Source: an uncultured bacterium
Lineage (GTDB): Bacteria; Planctomycetota; UBA1135
Length of the DNA: 64,000 nt
Direction: 5' to 3'
Assembly (NCBI GenBank): GCA_937919925.1
Contig: CALFOT010000110.1
Coordinates: 1-64,000 of the forward strand
Both the position numbers and the translations under genes were made by a program. The notes under the pieces were generated by a model, which did not search any database, was not told the DNA's origin, and saw nothing but the letters and a program-made list of their open reading frames with translations. Positions 19,523 through 28,995 of the stretch are shown here, piece by piece (position 1 is the stretch's first letter; every line of letters starts with the position of its first letter).

Positions 19523-20125
19523 ATGAATCGCGCCGCAGATCCCTATTTCCTGGCCGGCCTAGCGGCGGTGCTGTTCATTTTTTTGACTTGCACTTTCGTC
19601 GGCTTAAGCCTGTTCCGAAGTGGGGTTGCGCGCCGTCATCTTATGCGCTGGCAATCCTTTGCCCTGTTCCTGCAAGTGATCTTTCTGGCGTGGCTGGTGT
19701 TCACGTTGTGGGGGCAAATCGATGCTATGCGTCATCTCCCCGAGCCGCGGCTGGCCGAACTAGAACTGTGGACTCGTCGCACTATGTCGGTGTTGTTGGT
19801 GGGCATATCGACTGTTTTTGCAAGCCTGCTTACCACCTTTGGTTGGGTGCGGGCGGGCGTCGTTGGCAATGCTATGCGCTCGATTCTGTGGGCCATTCCG
19901 GCCGTCAAAGTAGTGGTTTCCGCAGTCCTGGTTTCGGGCTTGCTGTACCGCGCGGGGCTCAAGCCAGGCGTAGAAGAATCGATCGCCGTGGGTGCGTTGC
20001 CCGCCGCAGCCAACGCGATTTTGCAACCGTTAGAGTCGGTTGCCACACTGTGGGTGCCGATTTGCCTCGGTATGTTGCTGGTGAGTGTTGTGATTAGCAT
20101 CGGCAAACGCGATTCTTCGCAATAA
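19523..20125 (+). CDS. Multi-pass membrane protein of unknown function
   Basis: Four to five hydrophobic segments; 8 nt downstream of the DUF4340-like gene. Confidence 0.65.
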   Translation: MNRAADPYFLAGLAAVLFIFLTCTFVGLSLFRSGVARRHLMRWQSFALFLQVIFLAWLVFTLWGQIDAMRHLPEPRLAELELWTRRTMSVLLVGISTVFASLLTTFGWVRAGVVGNAMRSILWAIPAVKVVVSAVLVSGLLYRAGLKPGVEESIAVGALPAAANAILQPLESVATLWVPICLGMLLVSVVISIGKRDSSQ

Positions 20126-20186
20126 CCCCGAGTTTTTCAAAACCAACCCACTAGCATCGGCACGGTGGAGGGCGCTACAATGGCTT

Positions 20187-21632
20187 ATGGACCTTCCACT
20201 GGCACTCACATTTGATGACGTCCTTCTGGTACCCCAGGAGTCTGATGTCCTGCCCACCGAGGTAACGACGCGCACGCGCTTTTCGCGGAATGTGCCGCTG
20301 ATGATTCCGGTGACCTCTGCGGCCATGGATACTGTTACGGAATCGCGTCTTGCGATTGCTCTGGCACAACAGGGTGGCATCGGCATCATTCACCGCAATC
20401 TTTCGATTGATAATCAAGTGCGTGAAGTGGATATTGTCAAGCGCAGCGCCCACGGCATCATTCACGATCCGCTCACTTTGGAGCCCGATGATTCCGTTGG
20501 AACGGCGCGCCAGCTGATGGCCGCGCACAACATTTCCGGTTTGCCGGTAGTGGATGATGGCCGGGTGGTTGGTATTTTGACGCGCCGCGATTTGAAGTAC
20601 CAGGGTGGCGATGGGCAGTTGGTGCACGAAGTGATGTCGAAAAATTTGGTCACTGCACCGCCGAATACCGATTTAGATACAGCTAAATCCATTCTCTACA
20701 AAGCCAAGGTCGAAAAGTTAATCCTCACCAATCGCGACGGCAGTTTGGCTGGTTTGATCACCATGCGCGATATTCGTTTGTCGCGCGAGTTCCCGGAAGC
20801 TGCCAAAGACGCCATGGGTTGTTTGCTGGCCGGTGCTGCTATTGGCGTCCATGATTATGATCGCGCGGAAGCACTGGTCTCTGCGGGAGTAGATGTACTG
20901 GTGGTGGATACGGCACATGGCCATAGTGCCAACGTGATGGACACGGTGCGGGAGTTGAAGAAGCGCGATTTGGTAGATGTGGTCGCGGGCAACATCGCCA
21001 CCCAGGAGGCAGCTGAAGCGCTCATCGAAGCTGGCGTGGACGGCGTCAAAGTTGGCATTGGCCCTGGCTCCATTTGCACCACCCGCGTGGTTGCCGGCGT
21101 GGGCGTGCCCCAGTTCAGTGCGATTTATCAAGTGAGCCAAGTCTGTGCATCGGCGGATATTCCGGTCATCGCGGATGGTGGTATTCGGCATTCTGGAGAT
21201 GCCGTCAAAGCCTTGGGGGCGGGTGCAGAAAGTATTATGCTGGGCTCCTTGTTCGCTGGCGTAGATGAATCTCCAGGCGAGATTTTCCTGTATCAAGGCC
21301 GCAGTTTTAAAGCGGTGCGCGGTATGGGTTCTTTGTCGGCCATGGTTGACGGCGGCAAAGCCCGTTACGGCCAAGCCAATGTGAATGAGCAACAGAAGCT
21401 GGTGCCAGAAGGAATCGAAGGAATGGTGCCGCACCGGGGGCCACTGGCACCTTTTGTTTATCAGTTTGTCGGCGGCATTCGCGCTGGCCTTGGTTACATC
21501 GGCGCCGAGGATCTGGAAATCTTCCGCGCACGTGCGCGTTTTGTGCGCATCACCGGCGCGGGCGTGCAGGAGAGTCATCCTCACGACGTACGTGTCACCA
21601 AAGAAGCGCCAAACTACTGGCAAGGCATTTAA
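20187..21632 (+). CDS. guaB: Inosine-5'-monophosphate dehydrogenase
   Basis: [17 protein letters not shown], two CBS-like segments, [40 protein letters not shown]. Confidence 0.97.
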   Translation: MDLPLALTFDDVLLVPQESDVLPTEVTTRTRFSRNVPLMIPVTSAAMDTVTESRLAIALAQQGGIGIIHRNLSIDNQVREVDIVKRSAHGIIHDPLTLEPDDSVGTARQLMAAHNISGLPVVDDGRVVGILTRRDLKYQGGDGQLVHEVMSKNLVTAPPNTDLDTAKSILYKAKVEKLILTNRDGSLAGLITMRDIRLSREFPEAAKDAMGCLLAGAAIGVHDYDRAEALVSAGVDVLVVDTAHGHSANVMDTVRELKKRDLVDVVAGNIATQEAAEALIEAGVDGVKVGIGPGSICTTRVVAGVGVPQFSAIYQVSQVCASADIPVIADGGIRHSGDAVKALGAGAESIMLGSLFAGVDESPGEIFLYQGRSFKAVRGMGSLSAMVDGGKARYGQANVNEQQKLVPEGIEGMVPHRGPLAPFVYQFVGGIRAGLGYIGAEDLEIFRARARFVRITGAGVQESHPHDVRVTKEAPNYWQGI

Positions 21633-21657
21633 TTTTTTGGCTACTAAAACCATTCTT

Positions 21658-23199
21658 ATGCATGAACGCATCCTCATCGTCGACTTCGGGTCGCAATACA
21701 CGCAACTCATCGCCCGCCGGGTGCGTGAGCATCAGGTTTTCTCCGAAGTGGTACCCCCGCATAAAGCTCTGGCGTCTTGTCAGGGAGTAGATTTAAAGGG
21801 CATCATTCTGTCCGGCGGACCAGCCTCTGCTTACGCTGCGGGGGCACCTACCTTGCCAGTGGAGATTCTTCAGGCTGGTGTACCAATCTTGGGCATTTGC
21901 TACGGCATGCAGTGGATATGTGAAAATCTTGGCGGCAAAGTGGTGCCCGGAAAATCACGCGAATACGGCTTTACTCGTTTGGTGGTAGATGGTCAGTCTC
22001 CGCTTTTTGAAGGGGTTGCCGCAGATACTGTGGTGTGGATGAGCCACGGCGATCACGTCGAAAAGTTGCCGGCAGGTTTTACTAATTTGGCGCATAGTGC
22101 CGATTGCCCGGAAGGCGCCATCGGCCATGCGGAAGCACAGATTTACGCTCTGCAGTTTCATCCCGAGGTCGGGCATACCCAAGAGGGTGAGCGTATGCTC
22201 GAGAACTTTTTGAAAAAAATCTGTGCGTGTCATGGAGATTGGACGCCGCGTGATTTAGCCGAGGAATTGATTGAGCGCGTGCGCGAGCAAGTTGGTGAAC
22301 ACGGTGAAATCGTGCTCGGTTTATCCGGTGGTGTGGATAGTTCGGTGGTGGGCGCTATTTGTCAGCGCGCAGTCGGCAAACGTTGTCATGCCATTTTTGT
22401 CGATAATGGTCTGCTGCGCGCAGGCGAACGCGATTTGGTGGACGCCGCGTTTCGCCAACACTTTGAGCTCGATTTGACCACGATTGACGCCGAACAGCGT
22501 TTTCTAAATAAGTTGGCGGGCGTCACCGATCCAGAAACCAAGCGCAAAGTAATCGGCTATGAGTTTGTTGAAATTTTTCGCGAACAAGCGCAACGCTTTC
22601 AAAACGCAAACTTCCTCGGACAGGGCACACTTTACCCCGATGTGATTGAATCGGTTGCCGCCCATGGTGGGCCGACGGCGGTCATCAAATCCCACCACAA
22701 CGTGGGTGGATTACCGGATGATCTGGAAATGGAATTGGTCGAACCGCTGCGCTTGTTGTTCAAGGATGAGGTCCGCGAACTGGGTCGCATTTTGGGTTTG
22801 CCCGAAGCGATGGTGGCGCGTCAGCCTTTCCCAGGACCGGGGCTGGCGGTGCGCTGTGTGGGGGAGTGCACACCCAAGCGAATCCAAATGTTGCGCGAAG
22901 CGGATCGCGTGGTGCGCGAAGAGTTTGAAGCGCGCGAGGAACATCTCGGGGTTTGGCAGTATTTTGCGGTTTTGACCGGGGCGCAGTCCGTCGGCGTGAT
23001 GGGTGATCAACGTACCTATGAAGAGGCCTGTGCTATTCGCGCTGTGCAATCCAACGATGGCATGACCGCCGATTGGGTGTACCCCAGCCGGGATTGTTTG
23101 CAGGCCATCTCCACTCGCATCATTAACTCTGCTCCGGGCATTAACCGCGTGGTGTTGGATATTACCTCCAAACCACCGGGCACGATTGAGTGGGAATAG
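21658..23199 (+). CDS. guaA: GMP synthase (glutamine-hydrolysing)
   Basis: ILIVDFGSQYTQLIARRVRE, GICYGMQ, LGLSGGVDSSVVG, C-terminal DITSKPPGTIEWE. Start revised from track 21385 to ATG 21658. Confidence 0.97.
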   Translation: MHERILIVDFGSQYTQLIARRVREHQVFSEVVPPHKALASCQGVDLKGIILSGGPASAYAAGAPTLPVEILQAGVPILGICYGMQWICENLGGKVVPGKSREYGFTRLVVDGQSPLFEGVAADTVVWMSHGDHVEKLPAGFTNLAHSADCPEGAIGHAEAQIYALQFHPEVGHTQEGERMLENFLKKICACHGDWTPRDLAEELIERVREQVGEHGEIVLGLSGGVDSSVVGAICQRAVGKRCHAIFVDNGLLRAGERDLVDAAFRQHFELDLTTIDAEQRFLNKLAGVTDPETKRKVIGYEFVEIFREQAQRFQNANFLGQGTLYPDVIESVAAHGGPTAVIKSHHNVGGLPDDLEMELVEPLRLLFKDEVRELGRILGLPEAMVARQPFPGPGLAVRCVGECTPKRIQMLREADRVVREEFEAREEHLGVWQYFAVLTGAQSVGVMGDQRTYEEACAIRAVQSNDGMTADWVYPSRDCLQAISTRIINSAPGINRVVLDITSKPPGTIEWE

Positions 23200-23315
23200 G
23201 CGATTTTTTTTGGCTTACGGAGTGAAAATTCTCTGGTATATTCGGGGGACCTTTGTGTCTCCGCTTTGCTGCTTGGCCTTGCGGATTCCCCTTTCCCTGA
23301 ATTAGGAGATTTCTC

Positions 23316-24323
23316 ATGTTGTTCACTGCAGTTCTTGCACTTGCGCCATTCGCCGCGCAGTACCCCATCGACATCACCATGCAGCTGGGCTTTCAGCCTA
23401 AGGCCAGCCGTGTCGGCACCAGTAATTCCAGTCGCGCGGCCGCTGGTTGCGACGATTTCAACCGCGCCAATAACGCCTCGATGGGGCCAGATTGGACCGA
23501 GCAAACGGGTGATATTGAGGTCTTCAATAATCAAGGTCACGGTCTGGTTAACTTTTCCTTAATGACACATAACCCTACCAGTGGTGGTTACATTGGCTCC
23601 ACCGTAAGCACTCGCTTTGATCACGGCGGCGGTTTGAATTATGTTGCCACGGTTGCTGGCTACGCAAATCTCTCCGACTGCATCTTTGTGAAAATCCAAG
23701 ACAACAACATTGATGGTCTTTACGATCGCGTGTTCTTCTATCGCGGCAACAGCGGCGGTAGTTGGGGACAACCGAATTACTACTTTGATCTTGCCACCCC
23801 AACCGTCAGCGGCACGATGACCATGTCTTTCGATGCCACCGGTGACATTGCTTACTTGGATGTCGACAATGATGCTAGTGGTCTGGTGGAATCTTTTGCT
23901 TCGTCTGGATTGCTCGCTGTGGCTGGCGTCATGGGCACTGGCTACGGAATCGGCACCTACGGCCCGGCTTTGTTTGATGATGTCTCCATCAACGGCGGCT
24001 GTGGTGGTAGCGGGCTTGCTTACGCAATCACCGGCCTCGTTGGTGGCGGCACGGCAACCTTGACGGTCTCTGGTGCCACTGTTGGCGGCGGCGTTCTCAT
24101 TGGTTACTCCTTGACTGGCGCAGGTCCTACCAACACTCCATTCGGTCCTGTTGATATGAGCAGTCCCATCACCCAGTTGCCAGTTTTGACTGCCAACGCT
24201 GCTGGTGTTGCATCCATGACCACGGGCGTTCCAGGACGCGCAACGGGTCACACGGTTTACACCCAGGCAGCGGATTTGAGCACCAGCGCGCTCACCAACT
24301 CGCTGGCCGAAGTGGTTCTCTAA
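23316..24323 (+). CDS. Secreted protein with N-terminal sandwich-like domain and recurrent C-terminal GGG-rich module
   Basis: DDFNRANNASMGPDWTEQTGDIEVFNNQG; C-terminal GGGTATLTVSGATVGGGVLIGYSLTGAGPTNTPFGPV...HTVYTQAADLSTSALTNSLAEVVL; SD AGGAG upstream. Confidence 0.7.
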   Translation: MLFTAVLALAPFAAQYPIDITMQLGFQPKASRVGTSNSSRAAAGCDDFNRANNASMGPDWTEQTGDIEVFNNQGHGLVNFSLMTHNPTSGGYIGSTVSTRFDHGGGLNYVATVAGYANLSDCIFVKIQDNNIDGLYDRVFFYRGNSGGSWGQPNYYFDLATPTVSGTMTMSFDATGDIAYLDVDNDASGLVESFASSGLLAVAGVMGTGYGIGTYGPALFDDVSINGGCGGSGLAYAITGLVGGGTATLTVSGATVGGGVLIGYSLTGAGPTNTPFGPVDMSSPITQLPVLTANAAGVASMTTGVPGRATGHTVYTQAADLSTSALTNSLAEVVL

Positions 24324-24344
24324 AAGGTATCTTGCCTTTGCCTA

Positions 24345-24380
24345 GCGGCCTCCCACGTTTGTGGGGGGTCGCTTTTTTAT
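24345..24380 (+). terminator. Rho-independent terminator
   Basis: GCGGCCTCCCAC-GTTT-GTGGGGGGTCGC (12-bp stem with two G-U pairs, 4-nt loop) followed by TTTTTTAT. Confidence 0.92.
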
Positions 24381-24441
24381 TGATCCGCACGGAAAATGCC
24401 TGGCTGGAGGCACACTTTGCAATGCGTTAAGATGCGTGGGC

Positions 24442-24987
24442 ATGGAAACCAACCTTACCGCGCTCGGAGCCTTCTGCCTGCTACTTGCAGGCATGTTTCA
24501 GCTCTCTTCGGTCGGTCGTGATAGTGCAAAATATCGTCTGGTACTGTTGCTCGGCGCGCAAATGACCTCCCTTGCACCGCTGCGTGGCGCCATGCAATCG
24601 AAAGCTCGCGCCCAAGTGGCCGCCATTTTGTGGGTGGTCGGCTCGGCCACCATCGTGGTTGGAGAAATTTTTCACGTCGGCATTTCCACCGTGTTTTTTT
24701 ATTCCATCCTCGGCGGCATGACTGGCTTATCGGTCTTCCTCATTGTGTTGCAAGCCGGATACGTGGAAAACGCCATGCGTCGTTATTTGTTGACCCACCT
24801 GCGGGAGTTCGCGTTTAGCTTTGAAGACAACTTGGCGCTCACTCGCGAGATTGGCGATTTGTTTGGCTTACCCAGTGCACACGAAGACACTCTGGAAAGT
24901 TATGTGCGCAAACTGCGGGAACGGCTCGGCCTGAAGGAGCCACAATCGAAACTATTTGGCCGACGCGCTCCGCACGCCCGCGTTTAA
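24442..24987 (+). CDS. Membrane protein of unknown function with cytoplasmic C-terminal tail
   Basis: Three to four hydrophobic segments followed by charged C-terminus; start revised to ATG 24442. Confidence 0.6.
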   Translation: METNLTALGAFCLLLAGMFQLSSVGRDSAKYRLVLLLGAQMTSLAPLRGAMQSKARAQVAAILWVVGSATIVVGEIFHVGISTVFFYSILGGMTGLSVFLIVLQAGYVENAMRRYLLTHLREFAFSFEDNLALTREIGDLFGLPSAHEDTLESYVRKLRERLGLKEPQSKLFGRRAPHARV

Positions 24988-25029
24988 ACTTGTGCATGTC
25001 CGAGCTGGCGCGCGCGCGTCATCCTAGGC

Positions 25030-25698
25030 GTGAACAATCCCAAGTGGTTACGTGCATGGACTCGCGCTTGGTTGCAGCCTGGCTGCTGCGTGTGTCACGC
25101 GGTGGAAGTCACTCTTGTGGAGGCAAGTCCAGGCTTGCTGTTGTGTGGTTCTTGCGCACAGGAATGGGGGCCTCTTGGTGGCGCTCAGGAAAAGTTTGGG
25201 CTGGATTCTCGTCAGGCGTTTTGGCTCTATGAAGGCAGTGTGCGGCGCCTGTTGGTGCAAGCCAAGGAAATGCCTCATAGTGCGCAAGCTTGGGCTTTGT
25301 TGCATGCCATGAAGTCTTCCATGCACCAGCTCACTATCCCCAAGGGTGTGCTGTGGACCACTCCACCGCCTTCTTGGAAACGCCGTTTACACGCTTGGTA
25401 TTTGCCGCAGTTTCTAGCTCTTGGGTTGGCCCAAAGTCAAGCACAGCCGCAGCGCCAGCTTCTGGTTCGTCGGCGCCGAGTCGGCGATCAGGCGGAATTG
25501 AATGGGGCTGCGCGGCGTGCCAATTTGCTGGAGGTCTTTGCGGGGCGGCGGGGGTTAAAAACAAACCAAGCACCCCAGCGCGTGATGTTGTTCGATGATG
25601 TGTCCACCACTGGAGCCACCATGGTGGAGGCGGCCCGGGCCTTGCGGGTGTTGGGGGTTCAAGAAGTGCATGGCTTGTGCGTGGCGGTGGTGCCTTAA
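25030..25698 (+). CDS. ComF family phosphoribosyltransferase-like protein
   Basis: CCVCHAVEVTLVEASPGLLLCGSCAQEWG zinc-ribbon-like N-terminus and PRPP motif VMLFDDVSTTGATMVEAARAL. GTG start. Confidence 0.85.
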   Translation: MNNPKWLRAWTRAWLQPGCCVCHAVEVTLVEASPGLLLCGSCAQEWGPLGGAQEKFGLDSRQAFWLYEGSVRRLLVQAKEMPHSAQAWALLHAMKSSMHQLTIPKGVLWTTPPPSWKRRLHAWYLPQFLALGLAQSQAQPQRQLLVRRRRVGDQAELNGAARRANLLEVFAGRRGLKTNQAPQRVMLFDDVSTTGATMVEAARALRVLGVQEVHGLCVAVVP

Positions 25699-25734
25699 AG
25701 TGCTCGGCAAGGCGGCTTGTTAGAATCCTGCTTG

Positions 25735-26886
25735 ATGCGCGTGTTCCTCAACCTATTTGGTGGTGTCGCCGGCGACATGTTGGTCGGTGGTTTGCTCGAC
25801 GCAGGTGCGGATGCCAAATTATTGGATCCTTTGCTTGCTTGTTTACCCCCCGGCGAGGTGCAAATCCATGTGGAGCGCTCGTTGCGCCAGGGAATCGCCG
25901 GCACGCACTTTGTTGTGGATGCCAAAGAAGTGAGCACCCATCGTCACCTAAGCGATGTCTTGGCGATCTTAGGCACCATGCCACTCACCCCACGTGCTTC
26001 CCGTTGGGCGGTGAGCGCTTTTCAAGAGCTCGCTCATGCCGAGGCGCGCGCCCACGATTGCGCTGTCGAGGAAGTGCATTTTCACGAGGTTGGCGCCATC
26101 GATGCGATTGTGGATATCGCCGGTGCTTGTACCTTACTCGATAGTTTGGAGCCCACTGCCGTGTTTGCCTCTGCCATTCCCGTGGGCAGTGGCGTGGTGC
26201 ACTGTGCACACGGCACCATGCCGGTTCCTGCCCCGGCAACCCGTTTCCTGCTCGAAGGCATGCCAACTTGTGGATTTGATTTGGTGGGTGAGCGTGCAAC
26301 ACCAACCGGTGTGGCATTGTTGCGTGCCTGGCAAGTCCAATTCGCTCCGCGGGATGCAGCGGTATGTCATCGCGCAGGCCATGGCTTGGGCACCCGCAAC
26401 CCCGATGATCGCGCGAACCTGGTGCGCGTAGAGTTAGAGTCCGCCGCAACCGCCGCCGAGTGGCTGGTGGAATTCCGTTGTTTGGTGGATGATCAATCAG
26501 GCGAAGTCATTGGCGACGCACTCGCACAGCTGCGTCGTGCGGGTGCCCTGGAAGCCTATGCATGTGCAGCGACTACCAAAAAGGGCCGACCAGCTTTTGA
26601 AGTAGTGGTGTTATGCGAAGTGCCACAACAGCAACACTTTCAAGATTTGATGTTTCGCTTACTTGGCACTTTGGGCTTGCGCGTGACTCCTCTGCAACGG
26701 GCCACTTTGCCACGCACGGTGTACACACGCCAGGGTGAACAGGGGGAGTTGGTGTGGAAAAAACGCCGCTACTACAACGGCGAAAGTGCTCTCAAACCGG
26801 AGTTTGAGTCGCTGCGTGCACGCGCGCTCGAACTTGGACTCACCCCGCGAGAACTCCTTCAACAACTCGAACACTTCCGCGAATGA
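25735..26886 (+). CDS. larC: LarC-like nickel insertion protein (nickel pincer cofactor biosynthesis)
   Basis: MRVFLNLFGGVAGDMLVGGLLDAG, HFHEVGAIDAIVDIAGAC, GTMPVPAPATRFLLEGMP, ATPTGVALLR. Confidence 0.88.
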   Translation: MRVFLNLFGGVAGDMLVGGLLDAGADAKLLDPLLACLPPGEVQIHVERSLRQGIAGTHFVVDAKEVSTHRHLSDVLAILGTMPLTPRASRWAVSAFQELAHAEARAHDCAVEEVHFHEVGAIDAIVDIAGACTLLDSLEPTAVFASAIPVGSGVVHCAHGTMPVPAPATRFLLEGMPTCGFDLVGERATPTGVALLRAWQVQFAPRDAAVCHRAGHGLGTRNPDDRANLVRVELESAATAAEWLVEFRCLVDDQSGEVIGDALAQLRRAGALEAYACAATTKKGRPAFEVVVLCEVPQQQHFQDLMFRLLGTLGLRVTPLQRATLPRTVYTRQGEQGELVWKKRRYYNGESALKPEFESLRARALELGLTPRELLQQLEHFRE

Positions 26887-27821
26887 GTGCGCCGATTGGC
26901 CGCCTGGCACCAAGCCCCACCGGCGTTTTGCACCTTGGCAATGCGCGAAGTTTTCTGCTTGCTTGGTTAGATATCCGCGCGCGTAATGGCCAGTTGCTGT
27001 TGCGCATTGAGGATTTGGATGGGCCGCGCATTCGCGCAGGGGCGGAACAGGCGGCCATTCAAGATTTGTTATGGCTGGGTTTGGATTGGGATGCGGAATG
27101 CCAGCGTCAAAGTGAACGCTTGCTGGTTTATCGCCAGGCATTGGAACAACTCATCCACAAGCAGCGGGCTTACCTTTGTAACTGCACGCGTCGCGATGTG
27201 GAAAATGCTGCCTCCGCGCCGAACCTGGGCGAAGAAGGCCCTATTTATCCGGGCACTTGCGTAGCACGCTTTGACCATACCGCTGCAGCCAAGCTGGCGC
27301 AGCAGGATGGCGTCATGCCAAACTTCCGTTTCCTAGTTGCTCCCGGCATCACTCAATTTGTCGACCGATTCGTGGGGCCTACTGCAATGGATGTTGCACA
27401 ACAGCTAGGTGATTTTGTGATTTGGAAGCGTGCCGACGAAGCGGCCTATCAACTTGCAGTGGTGGTGGATGATGCAGCCAGTCATATTGATGAAATCCTA
27501 CGCGGCGATGATTTGCTTTTTTCTGCTGCTCGTCAAATTCAGATTTACACGGCTCTGGAGCTACCTATTCCACACTTTGCCCATGTCCCATTGATACGCG
27601 GCGCAGATGGTCGCCGCCTTGCCAAACGTCATGGCGATACCAGTTTGCGTTCCTTGCGAGAGCAAGGTTTGAGCTCCAAGCAACTGCTCGGCTGGTTAGC
27701 GTGGCAATCTGGTTTACAAGCCGCACCCACACCCTGTACCGCTGCCGAGCTGGTTGCGGATTTTGATTTGCAATGTGTGCCTCCCACGCCGGTGACTTGG
27801 CGCGGCAGCTTTAACGCTTGA
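26883..27821 (+). CDS. gluQ: Glutamyl-Q tRNA(Asp) synthetase (GluQRS)
   Basis: GRLAPSPTGVLHLGNARSFLLAWLD, LLRIEDLDGPR, KRHGDTSLRSLREQG (KMSKS-region variant); shorter than GltX. Confidence 0.92.
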   Translation: MSAPIGRLAPSPTGVLHLGNARSFLLAWLDIRARNGQLLLRIEDLDGPRIRAGAEQAAIQDLLWLGLDWDAECQRQSERLLVYRQALEQLIHKQRAYLCNCTRRDVENAASAPNLGEEGPIYPGTCVARFDHTAAAKLAQQDGVMPNFRFLVAPGITQFVDRFVGPTAMDVAQQLGDFVIWKRADEAAYQLAVVVDDAASHIDEILRGDDLLFSAARQIQIYTALELPIPHFAHVPLIRGADGRRLAKRHGDTSLRSLREQGLSSKQLLGWLAWQSGLQAAPTPCTAAELVADFDLQCVPPTPVTWRGSFNA

Positions 27822-28995
27822 GAGATTTTTTGGCTTCGAGCAAAGCGCCGATTCCAAACGCGGCACCATATGGTCGGCCGTAGTCGTTCATAAAAAAATC
27901 AATCATGGAACCATCCGTCGCCTGGGTTTTAGCAACCTCTAGAACCAGAGCACCGTAATAACGCTGCACTGCTGCGGCATCTAACTCGGCCAGCACTTGG
28001 CCCGCATAGTAATGCCCGAACAGATAAAAGTAGCCCGAGTTCAAGTGGTAGGCCTCATGTGGATTGGGGCGGCCACGCGCAATATCTAAGTAGTGGTGCT
28101 CCTGAAACAGAAGGCCTAAGCCTTGGCGTAATTGTTCAGTGCTCATTTCCGCTGCATAGCCTGCTGCCGCAGCCCGATACAACGCCAAGTTGCACACTTG
28201 CATGCGCGAAAGTGATCCGCGAACGCGGTTAATGCCAGTGCCGGTAGACAGCGTTGGAATCGCATTCACGCTATAAGTGTAAGAGCCGTCCGGCAAGCGG
28301 CAGCGATTCAGCGCAGCGACGGCCGCTGGGATCACTTTGCTGTCTATTTCCCAGCCCAGCTTTTGCGCGTCTAGTAGGGCTAATACCACCACACCAGTCA
28401 TAAAGGAAGTTCCCCATTGCGGCGGCGAAGTAGTGGCTTCGTCGTCGTAATAACCCCAACCGCCATTGGGCGACTGATAGGCGCATAGTTGTTGCAGCAG
28501 AATACGGCCGCGCACACCAATACCCACACCCTTGCCGTCAGCGCATAACTGTTCTATTTGCGCGGCCTGGGTCAAGGCGGCTAGGCCGTAAACATAAGCC
28601 CAAGTATTGTCAGTATCCCAGTCACTGACGCGCAGAATGGGTGGTGCGTTGACTACAAAATCCAGCCCTGCGTTGAGTGCCGAGGCCGCCCGTGGATTGT
28701 CTTCCACCTGCATCAAACTTATGCAGACTAAGCTGGTCACCGCGTATTGCCATGCTCGGTGCGTTTCTGGATTCGACCAAAAACGGTCGTAGATCATCGG
28801 GTCTTGTGGGCTGCCCCAAGTACCTTTTTGAGTTTGGGTAGCGATTAAAAACTCTAAGCCAGAGTGGATGATGCGCTCGGCTGTGCTGGCATACTCCCGC
28901 ACCGCTGCAGTCTGGGGCGGTGCTTGTTCAACATCGGCAAGGACACCAGCTTGCTGGTTGCACACGCAAGTGGCGGCAAGAAGCAGACCGATCAA
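27811..28995 (-). CDS. Exported prenyltransferase/squalene-cyclase-repeat (terpenoid toroid fold) protein
   Basis: GLEFLIATQTQKGTWGSPQDP, CAYQSPNGGWGYYDDEATTSPPQWGTSFMTGVVVLALLDAQ repeats. Confidence 0.75.
   Translation of the reverse strand: MIGLLLAATCVCNQQAGVLADVEQAPPQTAAVREYASTAERIIHSGLEFLIATQTQKGTWGSPQDPMIYDRFWSNPETHRAWQYAVTSLVCISLMQVEDNPRAASALNAGLDFVVNAPPILRVSDWDTDNTWAYVYGLAALTQAAQIEQLCADGKGVGIGVRGRILLQQLCAYQSPNGGWGYYDDEATTSPPQWGTSFMTGVVVLALLDAQKLGWEIDSKVIPAAVAALNRCRLPDGSYTYSVNAIPTLSTGTGINRVRGSLSRMQVCNLALYRAAAAGYAAEMSTEQLRQGLGLLFQEHHYLDIARGRPNPHEAYHLNSGYFYLFGHYYAGQVLAELDAAAVQRYYGALVLEVAKTQATDGSMIDFFMNDYGRPYGAAFGIGALLEAKKSLKR

Noticed and set aside
20718-21710. 330-aa antisense ORF opposite guaB
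   Set aside because: Lies entirely antisense to an unmistakable guaB; low-complexity His/Ala/Arg composition typical of shadow ORFs from codon bias.
23199-23240. T8 run (gattttttttgg) after guaA as a terminator
   Set aside because: No stable GC-rich stem precedes the T-run.
23559-24251. 230-aa minus-strand ORF opposite the secreted protein gene
   Set aside because: Composition mirrors Gly/Thr-rich sense codons; sense frame has signal peptide, SD and terminator.
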